DNA of 64,000 nucleotides from Janthinobacterium sp. (GTDB lineage: Bacteria; Pseudomonadota; Gammaproteobacteria; Burkholderiales; Burkholderiaceae_D). Positions 26,543 to 37,876 of this stretch are shown here, piece by piece. The translations under genes and the position numbers were made by a program. Within the stretch, counting starts at the first letter, position 1; each line of letters opens with the position of its first letter. The stretch covers positions 43,269-107,268 of the forward strand of contig NZ_RFSK01000014.1 in NCBI RefSeq assembly GCF_009923995.1, read 5' to 3'. The notes under the pieces were generated by a model. It was given only the letters and a program-made list of their open reading frames with translations. It was not told the DNA's origin and made no database searches.

Positions 26543-28879
26543 TCAGAAACCGGTACCCATCTGGAACTGGAAGCGCTCCAGGCGGTCCGTCGGCTTGGCG
26601 TTCAGCGGCTTGGCATAGCTCAGCTTGAGCGGGCCCACCGGTGAAATCCAGCTGATCCCCAAGCCAGCAGAATAGCGCAATTGCGAGATGCGCATCTTTT
26701 CGCCTTCCTGGTAGACCTGGCCGCCATCAAGGAAACCGAACCAGCGCAGGCTGCGGTCATTGCCCGAACCGGGGAATGGCATCTGCAATTCCGCGTTACC
26801 GATCAGGCGCGAAGCACCGCCGAGCGCATCGTTGGTGCTCGGCTCGACCGCGCCCAGCGACGAACTCAGGTAGCCGCGCACGGAACCGATGCCGCCGCCG
26901 TAGAAGTTCTTGAAGACGGGATACACGTGGTTGCCGATGCCATGGCCGTAATCGATCTCGCCCTTCAGCGCCAGGGTGACCTTGCTGAACAGCGGACGGA
27001 AATACTGGTGCTCATAGATGGCACGGAAGTATTTCTGGTCGCCGATCAGGTCAGCCTCCAGGTTGACGCGCTGGTAGCGGCCGATCGATGGCGTCAGGGC
27101 GCTGTCGCGGCTGTCGCGCTGCCATGCCGCCGTCAGCGGGATGGAATTCGTGGTAGCCGAACCGATACCGTCGGACGGGCCGCCGTTGTCGATCACGTAC
27201 TGCTTGAAGCGCACCGGGCTGGTGATATCGGTCTCGATGCGTGAACGCTCGGCGCCGATGCCGAAGAAGATGGTGTCGACTTCCGAGAACGGCACGCCGA
27301 AACTGACGCGGCCACCCGTCTGCTTGATCTTGTAGCTGCCGATGTTCAGCGCCGGCGGTTCCGTCGTGCGCAGGTAGACTTCAAAGCTGCGCGAGATACC
27401 GTCGTCCGTGTAATACGGATTGGTTTGCGAAAACGCAATGGTGCGGCTGTAGTGGCTGGTATTGAGTTCGATACCGACCGTGTTGCCGCTACCGGCAAAG
27501 TTGGCCTGCGAAATCGAGGCCGACAGGGTGAATTTTTCCGATTGCGAGAACGCGCCGCCGATCAGGAAGTTACCCGTCGGCTTTTCCACCACCGTCACGT
27601 TGACGTCGACCTGGTCGGTCGTGCCCTGCGCTTCCGGCGTGTCGATGGTCACGTCCTTGAAGTAGCCGAGGCGGTCGACGCGGTCGCGCGACAGCTTGAT
27701 CTTGTTGCTGTCGTACCAGGACGACTCGAACTGGCGGAATTCGCGGCGGATGACTTCATCGCGCGTGGTGGTGTTGCCCGCGATGTTCATGTGGCGCACG
27801 TAGACGCGCTTGCCCGGATCGATGAAGAAGGTAAACGCCACTTCATGCTTTTCGCGGTTGATCTCGGGATTGGCGTTGACGTTGGCAAAGGCGTAGCCGA
27901 ACGTGGCCAGGCGGTCCTGGATGCGCTTGTTCGTCGCCGTCAGGCGCGCGCCCGAGTAGATGTCGCCGTCGCGCATCAGGTTCAGGGCCTTGAGCTCTTC
28001 TTCGCGGCCGAACATCTCGCCTTCGAACTTGGTGCCGGAGACCTTGTATTTCTCGCCTTCGGTGATGTTGATCGTCAGGTAGATGTCTTTTTTGTCGGGC
28101 GTGATGGAGACCTGGGTCGAATCGACCTGCATCTCAATATAGCCGCGATCGAGGTAGAAGGACTTGAGCGATTCGATATCGCCCGTCAGCTTGGTCTTCG
28201 AATACTGGTCCGCCTTGGTGTACCAGCTGAACCAGCCGCCCGTGTTCAGGGCCAGCTGCTCGCGCAGCTCTTTGTCCGAGAAGGCCTTGTTGCCGACGAT
28301 GTTGATCTGCTTGATGCGGGCCACGTCGCCCTCGTCGACGGCGAACACGACGTTGACGCGGTTACGCTCGATCGGCGTGACGGTGGTGGTGATCTTCACG
28401 CCGTACAGGCCATGCGACAGGTACTGGCGCTTGAGTTCCTGCTCCGCGCGGTCGACGGACGCCTTGTCGAAGATCTTGGCTTCACCGACGCCGATTTCCT
28501 TCAGGGCCTTGACCAGCACGTCTTTTTCAAATTCCTTGGTACCGGTAAATTCCACCGATGCGATGGCCGGGCGTTCCTCGACCAGCACCACCAGCACATC
28601 GCCTTCGACTTCCAGGCGCACATCCTTGAACATGCCCGTCGCATACAGCGCCTTGATGGCGGCGATACTCTTCTCGTCGGAGAACGTCTCGCCGACCCGC
28701 ACCGGCAGGTAGGCAAACACGGTGCCCGCTTCAGTACGCTGGATCCCTTCGACCCGGATGTCCTTGACAGTGAATGGCTGGACGGCCAGCGCGTGGCCGG
28801 CACAGAAGGCCATGACGGCAGCGCCTATCAGGCTGCGGCGAAAGGATGGCAAGGCAAAACGAGCAGAATGTAATTTCAT
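26543..28879 (-). CDS. bamA: Outer-membrane assembly factor BamA
   Basis: BamA is the core of the BAM complex that folds and inserts beta-barrels. The 778-residue precursor has a signal peptide (residues 1 to about 32, ending GHALA), five POTRA domains (about 33-435; first FTVKDIRVEGIQRTEAGTVF) and a C-terminal 16-strand barrel. The lid motif VRGY appears in GIGSVRGYLSSS, and the chain ends in the beta-signal LERFQFQMGTGF with terminal Phe. It lies between rseP and skp. Confidence 0.97.
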   Translation of the reverse strand: MKLHSARFALPSFRRSLIGAAVMAFCAGHALAVQPFTVKDIRVEGIQRTEAGTVFAYLPVRVGETFSDEKSIAAIKALYATGMFKDVRLEVEGDVLVVLVEERPAIASVEFTGTKEFEKDVLVKALKEIGVGEAKIFDKASVDRAEQELKRQYLSHGLYGVKITTTVTPIERNRVNVVFAVDEGDVARIKQINIVGNKAFSDKELREQLALNTGGWFSWYTKADQYSKTKLTGDIESLKSFYLDRGYIEMQVDSTQVSITPDKKDIYLTINITEGEKYKVSGTKFEGEMFGREEELKALNLMRDGDIYSGARLTATNKRIQDRLATFGYAFANVNANPEINREKHEVAFTFFIDPGKRVYVRHMNIAGNTTTRDEVIRREFRQFESSWYDSNKIKLSRDRVDRLGYFKDVTIDTPEAQGTTDQVDVNVTVVEKPTGNFLIGGAFSQSEKFTLSASISQANFAGSGNTVGIELNTSHYSRTIAFSQTNPYYTDDGISRSFEVYLRTTEPPALNIGSYKIKQTGGRVSFGVPFSEVDTIFFGIGAERSRIETDITSPVRFKQYVIDNGGPSDGIGSATTNSIPLTAAWQRDSRDSALTPSIGRYQRVNLEADLIGDQKYFRAIYEHQYFRPLFSKVTLALKGEIDYGHGIGNHVYPVFKNFYGGGIGSVRGYLSSSLGAVEPSTNDALGGASRLIGNAELQMPFPGSGNDRSLRWFGFLDGGQVYQEGEKMRISQLRYSAGLGISWISPVGPLKLSYAKPLNAKPTDRLERFQFQMGTGF

Positions 28880-28961
28880 TGGGGTTATTCAATGGTAAAT
28901 CAATGGACAACATACACAAAAGACTGCTTGTGCGACTTACGCAATGGCATCCGCCATCGCA

Positions 28962-30323
28962 TTAATTGATCAGCCGCAATACGTCATTAAAGACGGCAAG
29001 CACCATCAAGGTCAGCAACAAACCTATCCCCAGGCGTTGGGCAATCTCGCCTACGCGTTCCGGCAAGGGGCGTCCGGTCAAAACTTCCAGCGAATAATAC
29101 AGCAAATGCCCGCCATCCAGAACAGGAATGGGTAGCAAATTCATCACGCCCAGACTGATACTGATGAAGGCAATGAAGCTCAGGTAGCTTACCAGGCCGG
29201 TGCGCGCCGTCTGGCCCGCATAATCGGCGATGGTAATCGGGCCGGTCACATTCTTCAGCGATACCTGGCCAGTGATCATTTTACCCAGCATTTTCAGGCT
29301 CATGACACTGGTATCCCACACCTTGGCGGAGGCCTTGCCCACGGCAGAGAACGGTCCGGAGGCCACGGTGATCATATCCGGCACCTGTCCCAGCTTCGCC
29401 TGGATCTTACCAACTGTTACAGCTCCCTCTGCTCCCGCGACCGGCACGGCTTCCGGCGTGATGGGCACGGTCAGGTCCTGGCCATGGCGCAGCAGCTGCA
29501 ATTGCAGGGTGCGTCCCGGCGCCCGGCTGAGGGTCTCGATGACGGCGCCCACGTCCTGTACGGGCTGGCCATCGATGGCGAGGATCTCGTCGCCCTTCTG
29601 CAATCCGGCGCGCGCCGCGGCGCCGCCGGGCAGGATTTCCATCATGGTCGGGGCCGAACGGGCCAGCGTCAGGCCCAGCTTGCCCAGCACGTCGCCTTCC
29701 AGGTCCGCTTCCGTCAGGCCGGCCGTCGGCAGGATGGCTTCCTGCATGCCGCGGTCGGGACGGCGCACGTCGATGCGGGCGGTCTGCTTGTCGAGGGTGG
29801 CCTGGATCAGTTCCCAGCGCAGCTCGGACCAGCTGGCCACGGCCTTGCCATTCACGGACTCGACGGTATCGCCGCTGCGCAGGCCGGCCGTGTAGGCGGC
29901 CATCTGCTCGGCGACGGGGCCAAGCTTGCTCGACGGCTCTTCGATGCCATGCATGAACAGGCCCGCGTACAGGGCGATGGCGACGAGGAAATTGGCCAGC
30001 GGGCCGGCGGCGACGATGGCGATGCGGCGCCAGACGCTCTGGCGCGTGAATTCACGGCGCAATTCGCTTTCCGGCAAGCCGCTCACGTCCTGCGCGCGGC
30101 TGTCGAGCATGCTCACATAGCCGCCCAGCGGCAGCGCGGAAATGGCCCATTCCGTCTGGTCCTTGCCAAACCTGCGCGAATACACGACTTTTCCCATGCC
30201 GATGGAAAAGCGCAGCACCTTCACGCCGCACGCGCGCGCCACCAGATAGTGGCCCAGCTCATGCAGCGTGATCAGCGAGCCCAGCGCGACGATAAACGCC
30301 AGCAAGGTGGTAATCAGGGTCAT
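28962..30323 (-). CDS. rseP: RIP zinc metalloprotease RseP
   Basis: RseP is the site-2 intramembrane protease that completes cleavage of the anti-sigma-E factor in the envelope stress response. The 453-residue protein has the zinc motif [12 protein letters not shown] in the first membrane helix, two periplasmic PDZ domains ([20 protein letters not shown] and [20 protein letters not shown]), and the distal zinc-ligand motif [16 protein letters not shown]. It overlaps dxr by four bases, next to the bamA-skp genes whose defects it senses. Confidence 0.96.
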   Translation of the reverse strand: MTLITTLLAFIVALGSLITLHELGHYLVARACGVKVLRFSIGMGKVVYSRRFGKDQTEWAISALPLGGYVSMLDSRAQDVSGLPESELRREFTRQSVWRRIAIVAAGPLANFLVAIALYAGLFMHGIEEPSSKLGPVAEQMAAYTAGLRSGDTVESVNGKAVASWSELRWELIQATLDKQTARIDVRRPDRGMQEAILPTAGLTEADLEGDVLGKLGLTLARSAPTMMEILPGGAAARAGLQKGDEILAIDGQPVQDVGAVIETLSRAPGRTLQLQLLRHGQDLTVPITPEAVPVAGAEGAVTVGKIQAKLGQVPDMITVASGPFSAVGKASAKVWDTSVMSLKMLGKMITGQVSLKNVTGPITIADYAGQTARTGLVSYLSFIAFISISLGVMNLLPIPVLDGGHLLYYSLEVLTGRPLPERVGEIAQRLGIGLLLTLMVLAVFNDVLRLIN

Positions 30324-31504
30324 ACGGCCAGCCTGTGCGCGATAAAGGCGCGTGCCGCCGCGCGGGCCAGGCGGTCCTGCTCCATCACGGCCTCGATGCT
30401 GGAGGCGGCGCCATGCGGCACCGTCTCGATCACGTGGGCGATGACGCGGTCGATCTGGCGGAAGCCGATCTGCTCGTCAAGGAAGGCTTGCACGGCCACT
30501 TCATTGGCCGCGTTCAGCAGGGCCGGCGCCGTGCCGCCCGCGCGCAGGGCGTCGAACGCCAGCGCCAGGCAGGGGAAGCGGCGGAAATCGGGACGCTCGA
30601 ACTGCAGGGTCGCCACTTGCGCCAGGTCAAGCTGCGCCACGCCGGAAGCGATACGCTGGGGATACGCCAGCGCATGCGCGATGGGCGTGCGCATGTCCGG
30701 ATTGCCCAGTTGGGCCAGCACGGAGCCGTCGATGTACGACACCATGGAATGGATCACGCTTTGCGGATGGATCAGCACCTCGATCTGCTCGGCAGGGGCG
30801 CCGAACAGCCAGTGCGCCTCGATCACTTCCAGGCCCTTGTTCATCATGGTGGCCGAATCGACGGAAATCTTGCGTCCCATGGCCCAGGTCGGATGCTTGC
30901 AGGCCTGGTCCGGCGTCACCTGGTCCAGCGTCTCGACGTCGCGCGTGAGGAAGGGGCCGCCGGAGGCCGTCAGCACGATCTTCGCCACGCCGGCGGCGCC
31001 CGGCGCGCGGCCGTGGGCGTGCGGCATACACTGGAAGATGGCGTTGTGTTCGCTGTCGATAGGCAGCAGCACGGCACCGTTGTCGTGCACGGCATCGATG
31101 AACAGCTGGCCGGACATGACCAGCGCTTCTTTATTGGCCAGCAATACTTTCTTGCCGGCACGGGCAGCCGCCAGGGTGGGCGCCAGGCCGGCGGCGCCGA
31201 CGATGGCCGCCATCACGCCCGTCACCTGCGGCGCGCTGGCGATGGCGCACAAGGCTTGCTCACCATACTCGACCTGCGTTTCGACGCCCTGCCCGCGCAG
31301 CAAGCGCGTCAGCTCAAGGGCGGCGTCAGCCGTGGCGACGACGGCGCGCTGGGGACGGAACTGCAGGCACTGGGCGGCCAGCTCGGCCACGCGGGTATGG
31401 GCGCTCAGCGCATACACGCTGTATTGCTCCGGATGACGCGCGAGCACGTCCAGGGTGGACACCCCGATCGAACCGGTCGCGCCAAGGATGGTAATGTATT
31501 GCAT
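30320..31504 (-). CDS. dxr: 1-deoxy-D-xylulose-5-phosphate reductoisomerase
   Basis: Dxr makes 2-C-methyl-D-erythritol 4-phosphate with NADPH, the committed step of the MEP isoprenoid pathway. The 394-residue protein has the NADPH loop [33 protein letters not shown], metal-ligand motif [15 protein letters not shown], the flexible-loop region with [20 protein letters not shown], and [14 protein letters not shown] segment ([18 protein letters not shown]). ATG 31504 gives the usual N-terminus; a longer frame extends upstream into the cdsA gap. Confidence 0.96.
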   Translation of the reverse strand: MQYITILGATGSIGVSTLDVLARHPEQYSVYALSAHTRVAELAAQCLQFRPQRAVVATADAALELTRLLRGQGVETQVEYGEQALCAIASAPQVTGVMAAIVGAAGLAPTLAAARAGKKVLLANKEALVMSGQLFIDAVHDNGAVLLPIDSEHNAIFQCMPHAHGRAPGAAGVAKIVLTASGGPFLTRDVETLDQVTPDQACKHPTWAMGRKISVDSATMMNKGLEVIEAHWLFGAPAEQIEVLIHPQSVIHSMVSYIDGSVLAQLGNPDMRTPIAHALAYPQRIASGVAQLDLAQVATLQFERPDFRRFPCLALAFDALRAGGTAPALLNAANEVAVQAFLDEQIGFRQIDRVIAHVIETVPHGAASSIEAVMEQDRLARAAARAFIAHRLAV

Positions 31505-31514
31505 GAAAGTTTCC

Positions 31515-32348
31515 TTAAAGCCAACTTGCCACGAGGGCGGCAAATGGCAGGACCGGGATCAAGGCATCGATACGGTCAAGCACGCCGCCATGGCCAGGCA
31601 GCAGGTTGCTGCTGTCCTTGATGCCGGCGCGGCGCTTCAATTGGGATTCGAACAGGTCGCCGACGATGCTGGCGGCGACGATCAGCAGCAGCACCAGCAG
31701 GGCCACGGGCCAGCCGCGGCGCAATTGCAGCTGCACGGCAAAGGTATCCTGCAGCACCGGCAGCGACGGCGCGGCCACGATGGTGATGGCGGCGATGACG
31801 AGCACGGCGATGCCGCCGCCGATGGCGCCTTCCCAGGATTTCCCAGGGGAAATACTTGGCGCCAGCTTGCGCTTGCCGAAGGCCTTGCCCGAAAAATAGG
31901 CGCCGATGTCGGCGATCCAGACGAGGGCCATCACGGACAGCAGGAACAAGGGGCTATGCAGGAACAGGGCAACGATGGCGACGAAGCAGCCGACGATGGT
32001 GACGGGGTACACCAGGCTGAGCAAGGTGTTGCCCAGGCCTTCCATGGGCGGCAAGCCCGTCGCCAGCGACGGCACGAAGCGGATCAGCCAGATGGCCACG
32101 CACAGGGCGAACCAGAAATTGAGCTGTGCCATGCCATTGCCGACAAAAAACGTATAAGCGAACGCGGCAGTCCAGACGGCCGCGATCACGAGCGCATGGC
32201 GATTTTTGAAGAGGCGGAAGCTTTCCCAGACGGCGGCGCCGAAGAACGCCGTGGCGATCACGGCGAAAGCGGGGAAATAGTTGAGATACAGAACCGGCAG
32301 CAAGACCGCCAACAAGACCAGGGCGGTGATTATCCGTGTTTTCAGCAT
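31515..32348 (-). CDS. cdsA: Phosphatidate cytidylyltransferase
   Basis: CdsA makes CDP-diacylglycerol from CTP and phosphatidate, feeding all phospholipid synthesis. The 277-residue protein has about eight membrane helices and the family signature near the C-terminus: [36 protein letters not shown], then [34 protein letters not shown] (given as [17 protein letters not shown]). Its ATG overlaps the uppS stop by one base. Confidence 0.95.
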   Translation of the reverse strand: MLKTRIITALVLLAVLLPVLYLNYFPAFAVIATAFFGAAVWESFRLFKNRHALVIAAVWTAAFAYTFFVGNGMAQLNFWFALCVAIWLIRFVPSLATGLPPMEGLGNTLLSLVYPVTIVGCFVAIVALFLHSPLFLLSVMALVWIADIGAYFSGKAFGKRKLAPSISPGKSWEGAIGGGIAVLVIAAITIVAAPSLPVLQDTFAVQLQLRRGWPVALLVLLLIVAASIVGDLFESQLKRRAGIKDSSNLLPGHGGVLDRIDALIPVLPFAALVASWL

Positions 32349-33115
32349 CAGTTTGTCTTTTCAGTTAGTTGCGCGCTGGTACGGCCAAAGCGCCGTTCGC
32401 GCTGCTGGTAGGACGCGATTGCCGCGTCGAGGCAGTCGACATTGAAGTCGGGCCAGAAAGTCTCGGTGAAATACAACTCAGTGTACGCCAGTTGCCACAG
32501 CAGGAAATTGGAAATGCGCTGTTCGCCGCCCGTGCGGATGAACAGGTCGGGCTCGGGCGCGTAGGCCATGGCCAGGTGCGGCGCCAGTTGCTCTTCCGTG
32601 TAGGCGTGCCCGGCGGCCTGGCCATCGGTCCCCGCCTCGGCCGTCATTTTGTTGACTGCCTGCATGATGTCCCAGCGGCCGCCGTAGTTGGCGCAGATGG
32701 TCACCGTCAGGCGCGTGTTGCGGGCCGTCTTGCGTTCGGCGTTGGCGATCAGGGTTTGCAGCTGCTCATTGAAGCGCGACAAGTCGCCCACCACCTTCAG
32801 GCGGATATCGTTGGCGTGCATCTTGACCACTTCGCGTTCCAGCATGGTGACGAACAGGCGCATCAGCATCGACACCTCTTCTTCGGGGCGGCGCCAGTTC
32901 TCCGAACTGAAGGCAAACAGGGTCAGGTACTCGATGCCCCGGTCGAGGCAAAGCTCGACGACACCGCGCACGGCGTCGGCGCCCTTGACGTGGCCTGCCA
33001 CGCGGGGCAGGAAGCGCTTGGTTGCCCAGCGACCATTGCCATCCATAATGATTGCCACATGGCGCGGCACCGTGCCCACCTCCGGTACTGCCGTTGTCGA
33101 ACTCGAATAGATCAT
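32348..33115 (-). CDS. uppS: Undecaprenyl diphosphate synthase
   Basis: UppS builds the C55 carrier lipid for peptidoglycan and O-antigen by cis-prenyl elongation of farnesyl diphosphate. The 255-residue protein shows [16 protein letters not shown] (catalytic Asp), [32 protein letters not shown] and the C-terminal [36 protein letters not shown]. It lies between frr and cdsA in the usual order. Confidence 0.96.
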   Translation of the reverse strand: MIYSSSTTAVPEVGTVPRHVAIIMDGNGRWATKRFLPRVAGHVKGADAVRGVVELCLDRGIEYLTLFAFSSENWRRPEEEVSMLMRLFVTMLEREVVKMHANDIRLKVVGDLSRFNEQLQTLIANAERKTARNTRLTVTICANYGGRWDIMQAVNKMTAEAGTDGQAAGHAYTEEQLAPHLAMAYAPEPDLFIRTGGEQRISNFLLWQLAYTELYFTETFWPDFNVDCLDAAIASYQQRERRFGRTSAQLTEKTN

Positions 33116-33163
33116 GAAAACACTAATGCCAAAAATAAAAGATAACTATTATGCGCCAAATAG

Positions 33164-33199
33164 CACTGCCCGGAAAAGCCATGCTTTTCCGGGCAGTGT
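33164..33199 (-). terminator. Perfect 15-bp hairpin between frr and uppS
   Basis: CACTGCCCGGAAAAG and CTTTTCCGGGCAGTG form a perfect 15-bp stem around CCATG. It lies 15 bases past the frr stop on the minus strand. The following sequence CTATTTGG has only a weak T-run, so it may be a partial terminator, an attenuator or an mRNA-stabilising hairpin. Confidence 0.6.
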
Positions 33200-33214
33200 C
33201 AAAGGGGCCGAAAA

Positions 33215-33775
33215 CTAGACGGTCAGCACTTCTTTTTCTTTGTCGACGACCATCTTGTCGATGTCGGCAATAAACTTGTCCGTCAGTTTCTGCACTTCTT
33301 CCGACGAGCGGCGCTCGTCGTCTTCGGAACAGGCTTTTTCCTTGACCAGCTTCTTCAGCGATTCATTCGCATCGCGACGAATATTGCGCACGGCAATTTT
33401 CGCGTCTTCCGCTTCGCTCTTGACCAGTTTGACCATTTCCTTGCGGCGCTCTTCCGTCAGCGGCGGGGTCGGCACGCGGATCAGGTCGCCCTGCGCCGAC
33501 GGGTTCAAGCCCAGGTCGGCGTCGCGGATGGCTTTTTCGATGGTCGAGGCCATCTTCTTTTCGTATGGCTGCACGCCGATGGTGCGCGCATCGATCAGGG
33601 TCACGTTGGCCACCTGGGTCAATGCCGTCGGCGAACCGTAGTACTCGACCATCACGTGGTCCAGGATACCCGTATGGGCGCGGCCGGTACGCACCTTGGC
33701 CAGATCGGCCCTCAGTGTTTCCAGCGACTTTGCCATGCGTTCCTGGGCGTTTTTCTTAACGTCAGCTAAGGACAT
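33215..33775 (-). CDS. frr: Ribosome recycling factor
   Basis: RRF, with EF-G, splits post-termination ribosomes. The 186-residue protein has the triple-helix and hinge segments: [75 protein letters not shown] and [13 protein letters not shown]. Length is typical. It sits after pyrH as in most bacteria; the intervening 175 bases hold a REP-like repeat. Confidence 0.97.
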   Translation of the reverse strand: MSLADVKKNAQERMAKSLETLRADLAKVRTGRAHTGILDHVMVEYYGSPTALTQVANVTLIDARTIGVQPYEKKMASTIEKAIRDADLGLNPSAQGDLIRVPTPPLTEERRKEMVKLVKSEAEDAKIAVRNIRRDANESLKKLVKEKACSEDDERRSSEEVQKLTDKFIADIDKMVVDKEKEVLTV

Positions 33776-33847
33776 TACCTACTCCTTGTCTTGATAATAA
33801 TGAATATTCTATTGCGCTTGCGGCTTTAATGGCACCGCAGCCGGGAG

Positions 33848-33943
33848 TGCCGAAAACCGTTCAGGGCAAGGCGCAGCGCCGAAGGCAGTACGAATGTACG
33901 GCGAGGCGCTGCAACGCAGCCATGGACGGTTTCTCGGCGCTCC
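33848..33943. repeat. REP-like palindromic intergenic element
   Basis: Between pyrH and frr, an imperfect long inverted repeat pairs GCCGAAAACCGT with ACGGTTTCTCGGC, enclosing a second pair (GCGCAGCGCC with GGCGCTGC) around GTACGAATGTAC. The layout resembles the extragenic palindromes of Burkholderiales. Copy number cannot be seen here; the element at 57,462 is of similar type but different sequence. Confidence 0.55.
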
Positions 33944-33950
33944 GCTTCCC

Positions 33951-34667
33951 TTATACGTGGACCAGCGTGCCTTCGTCCTCGCCCATGATGACGCGCATCA
34001 GCGCGCCCGGCTTGGTGATCGAAAATACCTTGATCGGCAGTTTCTGGTCGCGGCACAGGGCGAATGCCGTGGCATCCATCACTTGCAGGTGCTTGGCGAT
34101 GGCGTCGTCGAACGTGATCGTGTTGAACAGGGTGGCGTTCGGATCCTTCTTCGGATCGGCCGTATAGACGCCGTCGACCTTGGTGGCCTTCAGGACGATC
34201 TCGGCGCTGATCTCGGAACCGCGCAGGGCCGCGGCCGTGTCGGTGGTAAAGAAGGGGTTGCCGGTACCGGCGGCGAAGACGACCACTTTACCCTCTTCCA
34301 GGTATTGCAGGGCTTTCGGACGGACGTACGGCTCGACAACCTGTTCGATGCCGATGGCCGACATGACGCGCGCGGTGATGCCCACGTGGCGCATGGCATC
34401 GGCCAGGGCCAGGGCATTCATCACGGTGGCAAGCATGCCCATGTAGTCGGCGGTGGCACGGTCCATGCCTTGCGCGCCGGGCGCAACGCCACGGAAGATA
34501 TTGCCGCCGCCAATCACGATTGCCAGTTCCACACCCAATTTCGCCACCTCGGCCACATCGGCCACCATGCGCTCGATCGTGGCGCGGTTGATGCCGTAGG
34601 GATCATCGCCCATCAGGGCTTCGCCGGACAACTTGAGGAGGACGCGCTTGTAGGCTGGTTTTGACAT
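33951..34667 (-). CDS. pyrH: Uridylate kinase
   Basis: PyrH phosphorylates UMP to UDP. The 238-residue amino-acid-kinase-fold enzyme shows [74 protein letters not shown] and [21 protein letters not shown] 34667 has TGGAGCCCC upstream. It lies between tsf and frr; a terminator follows tsf. Confidence 0.96.
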   Translation of the reverse strand: MSKPAYKRVLLKLSGEALMGDDPYGINRATIERMVADVAEVAKLGVELAIVIGGGNIFRGVAPGAQGMDRATADYMGMLATVMNALALADAMRHVGITARVMSAIGIEQVVEPYVRPKALQYLEEGKVVVFAAGTGNPFFTTDTAAALRGSEISAEIVLKATKVDGVYTADPKKDPNATLFNTITFDDAIAKHLQVMDATAFALCRDQKLPIKVFSITKPGALMRVIMGEDEGTLVHV

Positions 34668-34784
34668 GAGCTGGGGCTCCATAAATGAGGTTATTCGAGT
34701 ATGACATGGCGCAGCGCCTTGCAGCGCCGGATAGGCGCGCGGGGCTGCCCATGCCGCCGCCCGGCACGACGGGTGCGGGCGGGC

Positions 34785-34812
34785 CAAAAAAACGGGCCTC
34801 TCGGCCCGCTTT
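34785..34812 (-). terminator. Terminator after tsf
   Basis: On the minus strand AGCGGGCC-GAGA-GGCCCGTTTTTTT forms a strong intrinsic terminator just 3 bases past the tsf stop. pyrH downstream must therefore use read-through or its own promoter. Confidence 0.88.
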
Positions 34813-34814
34813 AC

Positions 34815-35726
34815 TTACGCTCCCTGGGAGGCAGCCATCTGTGCTGCGACTTCTGCTGCGAAGTCGTCTTGCTTCTTCTCAATGCCCTCGCCCACGACGT
34901 ACATGGCGAAACCCTTGACGGTGGTGTTTGCCGCCTTCAGCATTTGCTCAACCGACAGCTTGTCGTTTTTCACGAAAGCTTGGTTCAGCAGGGAAACTTC
35001 TTTCAGGAATTTCTGTACGGAACCTTCCAGGCGCTTGGCCAGGATTTCCGGCGATTGCGCTGGCTTGCCTTCGGCGGCCGCTTTGGCTGCATCTTCTTCG
35101 GCTTTCAGTTGGGCAACCGAACGCTCTTTTTCGATCAGTTCCGCAGGAACTTCGTTCGACGACAGCGACACTGGCTTCATTGCAGCGATGTGCATGGCCA
35201 CGTCCTTGCCTACTTGCTCATCGGCGCCGTCGAATTCGACGATCACGCCAATGCGCGAGCCGTGCAGGTACGACGCCAGCTTGTTGCTGGTTTCGAAACG
35301 CTGGAAGCGGCGGATGGTCATGTTTTCGCCGATTTTGCCGATCAGGGCAGCGCGCACTTCGTCCAGGGTCTTGCCATCGAGTGGCAGGGCCAGCAGGGCA
35401 GCTACGTCAGCCGGGTTGTGTTCCGCGACCAGACGGGCGGCATTGTTTGCCAGCGCCAGGAAGTCGTCGTTTTTCGCAACGAAGTCGGTTTCCGAGTTCA
35501 CTTCGACCAGGGCGCCCACGCCATTGGCGATGTAGGTTGCCACTACGCCTTCAGCGGTGATGCGTGCCGATGCTTTCGATGCCTTGCCGCCCAGTTTGAC
35601 GCGCAGGATCTCTTCCGCACGCGCCATGTCGCCATCGGCTTCGGTCAGTGCTTTTTTGCATTCCATCATTGGTGCGTCGGTTTTGCCGCGCAATTCGCCT
35701 ACCATCGCTGCTGTAATCGCTGCCAT
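34815..35726 (-). CDS. tsf: Elongation factor Ts
   Basis: EF-Ts exchanges GDP for GTP on EF-Tu. The 303-residue protein starts with the conserved [40 protein letters not shown], then [20 protein letters not shown] and [13 protein letters not shown], which contact EF-Tu, and the core repeats with [12 protein letters not shown]. The length is slightly above the E. coli protein (283). It follows rpsB after 159 bases that contain a terminator. Confidence 0.97.
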   Translation of the reverse strand: MAAITAAMVGELRGKTDAPMMECKKALTEADGDMARAEEILRVKLGGKASKASARITAEGVVATYIANGVGALVEVNSETDFVAKNDDFLALANNAARLVAEHNPADVAALLALPLDGKTLDEVRAALIGKIGENMTIRRFQRFETSNKLASYLHGSRIGVIVEFDGADEQVGKDVAMHIAAMKPVSLSSNEVPAELIEKERSVAQLKAEEDAAKAAAEGKPAQSPEILAKRLEGSVQKFLKEVSLLNQAFVKNDKLSVEQMLKAANTTVKGFAMYVVGEGIEKKQDDFAAEVAAQMAASQGA

Positions 35727-35805
35727 GTGTTTCTCCTGATTCGGTGAGAGTCGATAGTCGCGGCACGGGCTTGCGCCTTGCCAGCGGTCACTATCGTTTT
35801 TTTGT

Positions 35806-35840
35806 TAAAAAAAAGGGGGAGCTGCTGCCACCCCTTTTCC
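35806..35840 (-). terminator. Terminator/attenuator between rpsB and tsf
   Basis: On the minus strand AAAAGGGG, a 12-base loop, CCCCTTTT and further T residues form an intrinsic terminator 46 bases past the rpsB stop. In many bacteria rpsB and tsf are co-transcribed with partial termination at such a site, which fits here. Confidence 0.8.
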
Positions 35841-35885
35841 ATTACTGCTGTGCTTACAAACGGCTGCCTTGCGACAGCCTGGCCA

Positions 35886-36638
35886 TTAAGCCTGTTCGTT
35901 TACTTCGACGAATTCGTCGCCAGCGGCTGCTTTAACCATTTCAACAACTTCGTTACCGGCAGCTGCACGGCCTTCGATGATTGCATCAGCAACACCGCGA
36001 GCGTACAACATGATGGCTTTCGAGGAGTCATCGTTACCTGGGATCACGAAGTTCACGCCTTCTGGGGAGTGGTTGGTATCGACAACGCCGATGACCGGGA
36101 TACCCAGTTTAGCCGCTTCGGTGATCGCACCTTTGTGGTAGCCGACGTCGACGACGAAGATTGCGTCAGGAACGCCGCCCATGTCCTTGATGCCGCCGAT
36201 CGATTTTTGCAGCTTGATCATTTCGCGGGAGAACATCAGCGCTTCTTTTTTCGACAGCTTCTCGATCGAACCGTCTTCGACCATCGCTTCCATGTCCTTC
36301 AGGCGCTTGATCGAGGTTTTGATCGTTTTGAAGTTGGTCAGCATGCCGCCCAACCAACGTTGATCAACGAAAGGCACGCCAGCGCGTTGTGCTTCAGCAG
36401 CGATGATTTCGCGGGCTTGACGCTTGGTGCCAACCATCAGGATGGTGCCACGGTTTGCAGCCAGTTGACGCACGTGCTTCATTGCGTCCTGGTACATCGC
36501 CATGGTTTTTTCCAGGTTGATGATGTGGATCTTGTTGCGATGGCCGAAGATGAACGGTGCCATTTTTGGATTCCAAAAACGGGTTTGGTGACCAAAGTGG
36601 ACACCGGCTTCCAGCATTTCGCGCATTGTTACGGACAT
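35886..36638 (-). CDS. rpsB: 30S ribosomal protein S2
   Basis: S2 binds the head-body junction of the 30S subunit and helps recruit S1. The 250-residue sequence has [78 protein letters not shown] and [23 protein letters not shown] 36638 is preceded by CTGGAG. The acidic, Ala-rich C-terminal tail is common in betaproteobacteria. Codon use is strongly biased, as expected for a ribosomal gene. Confidence 0.97.
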   Translation of the reverse strand: MSVTMREMLEAGVHFGHQTRFWNPKMAPFIFGHRNKIHIINLEKTMAMYQDAMKHVRQLAANRGTILMVGTKRQAREIIAAEAQRAGVPFVDQRWLGGMLTNFKTIKTSIKRLKDMEAMVEDGSIEKLSKKEALMFSREMIKLQKSIGGIKDMGGVPDAIFVVDVGYHKGAITEAAKLGIPVIGVVDTNHSPEGVNFVIPGNDDSSKAIMLYARGVADAIIEGRAAAGNEVVEMVKAAAGDEFVEVNEQA

Positions 36639-37028
36639 TATTAACTCCAGGGTTGGGTCTGGAATCCGATCAGTCACCATACAGGCACCCTTGTCGACCG
36701 GATTCGCGTGTTTATATAAATTAAAGACACTGTTTTACTGCATTGCTTAAAAGAGAATTCAAGCAACCCGGGATTCTACACCGAAATAGCCGTGACATCA
36801 AGTGCGCGGCGCAAATCGCGCGCCAGGCGAAAGCGTCCGGCGCACCACGCTGGTGCAAGGTGTGGCGGCGCCGCCCTTTCCCCTTGAAATCCCCCTCCGG
36901 CCATAGGAAGGAGGCGGCGCATCAGGGGCGCCTCGTTTATAATTTCGACATATTTGCAGACTTTTCCTCGCTCAGCAGGATTCGTCTGTGCTTTTCACCC
37001 GAATATCTTGCAGATTGCGAATTACATC
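36639..37028. promoter_or_regulatory. Divergent rpsB/map intergenic region
   Basis: About 390 bases separate the rpsB and map starts. A TATAAT hexamer at 36,938-36,943 could be the -10 element for map, though the -35 position is weak. The part near rpsB is AT-rich and should hold its promoter and leader. I see no gene or RNA family here. Confidence 0.45.
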
Positions 37029-37841
37029 ATGTCCACCATCCGTATCAATTCCGCCGCCGACATCGAAGGCATGCGCGTAGCCGGCAAGCTCGGCGCCGAA
37101 GTACTCGACTACATCACCCCCTTCGTCAAGGTGGGCGTCACGACGGGCGAACTGGACCGCCTGTGCCACGAATACATGGTCAACGTGCAAGGCACCATCC
37201 CTGCCCCGCTGAACTATTGCCCGCCCGGCTACACGCCTTACCCGAAGGCCATCTGCACCTCCGTCAACGACGTCATCTGCCATGGCATTCCCGGCGACAA
37301 GGTCCTCAAGAGCGGCGACTCCGTCAACCTCGACATCACCGTCATCAAGGATGGTTACCACGGCGACAATAGCCGCATGTTCCTCGTCGGCACGCCCACC
37401 ATCCTGGCCAAGCGCCTGTCGGAAATCACCTATGAATGCATGTGGCTGGGCATAGACCAGATCAAGCCGGGCGCCCACCTGGGCGATATCGGTCATGCCA
37501 TCCAGCAACACGCGGAAAAGGCCGGCTACAGCGTCGTGCGCGAATTCTGCGGCCACGGCATCGGCAAGGTCTTCCATGAAGAACCGCAAGTGTTGCATTA
37601 CGGCAAGCCAGGCACCCTGGAGCGCCTGGAAGCGGGCATGATCTTTACCGTCGAGCCCATGATCAACGCGGGCCGCCGCGAAATCCGCGAAATGAACGAC
37701 GGCTGGACCATCAAGACCAAGGACCGCAGCCTGTCGGCGCAGTGGGAACACACGGTGCTGGTGACGGAAACGGGCTATGAAGTGCTGACCGTGTCGCCCG
37801 GCATGCCGCCGCCGCCCGCCCTCATCCTGAACAAGGCCTGA
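37029..37841 (+). CDS. map: Methionine aminopeptidase, type I
   Basis: Map removes the initiator Met from new proteins. The 270-residue protein has the pita-bread fold ligands in order: Asp in VNLDITVIKDGYHGDNSRMF (two Asp), His in REFCGHGIGKVFHEEPQVLH, Glu in FTVEPMINAG and Glu in AQWEHTVLVTETGYEVLT. ATG 37029 is chosen at the conserved N-terminus MSTIRINSAADIEGMRVAGK. It pairs with rpsB divergently, a conserved arrangement, and lies 35 bases before glnD. Confidence 0.97.
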   Translation: MSTIRINSAADIEGMRVAGKLGAEVLDYITPFVKVGVTTGELDRLCHEYMVNVQGTIPAPLNYCPPGYTPYPKAICTSVNDVICHGIPGDKVLKSGDSVNLDITVIKDGYHGDNSRMFLVGTPTILAKRLSEITYECMWLGIDQIKPGAHLGDIGHAIQQHAEKAGYSVVREFCGHGIGKVFHEEPQVLHYGKPGTLERLEAGMIFTVEPMINAGRREIREMNDGWTIKTKDRSLSAQWEHTVLVTETGYEVLTVSPGMPPPPALILNKA

Positions 37842-37876
37842 TTCCTCCCTCCCACGCACCGCCACCCAGGGCCCAG

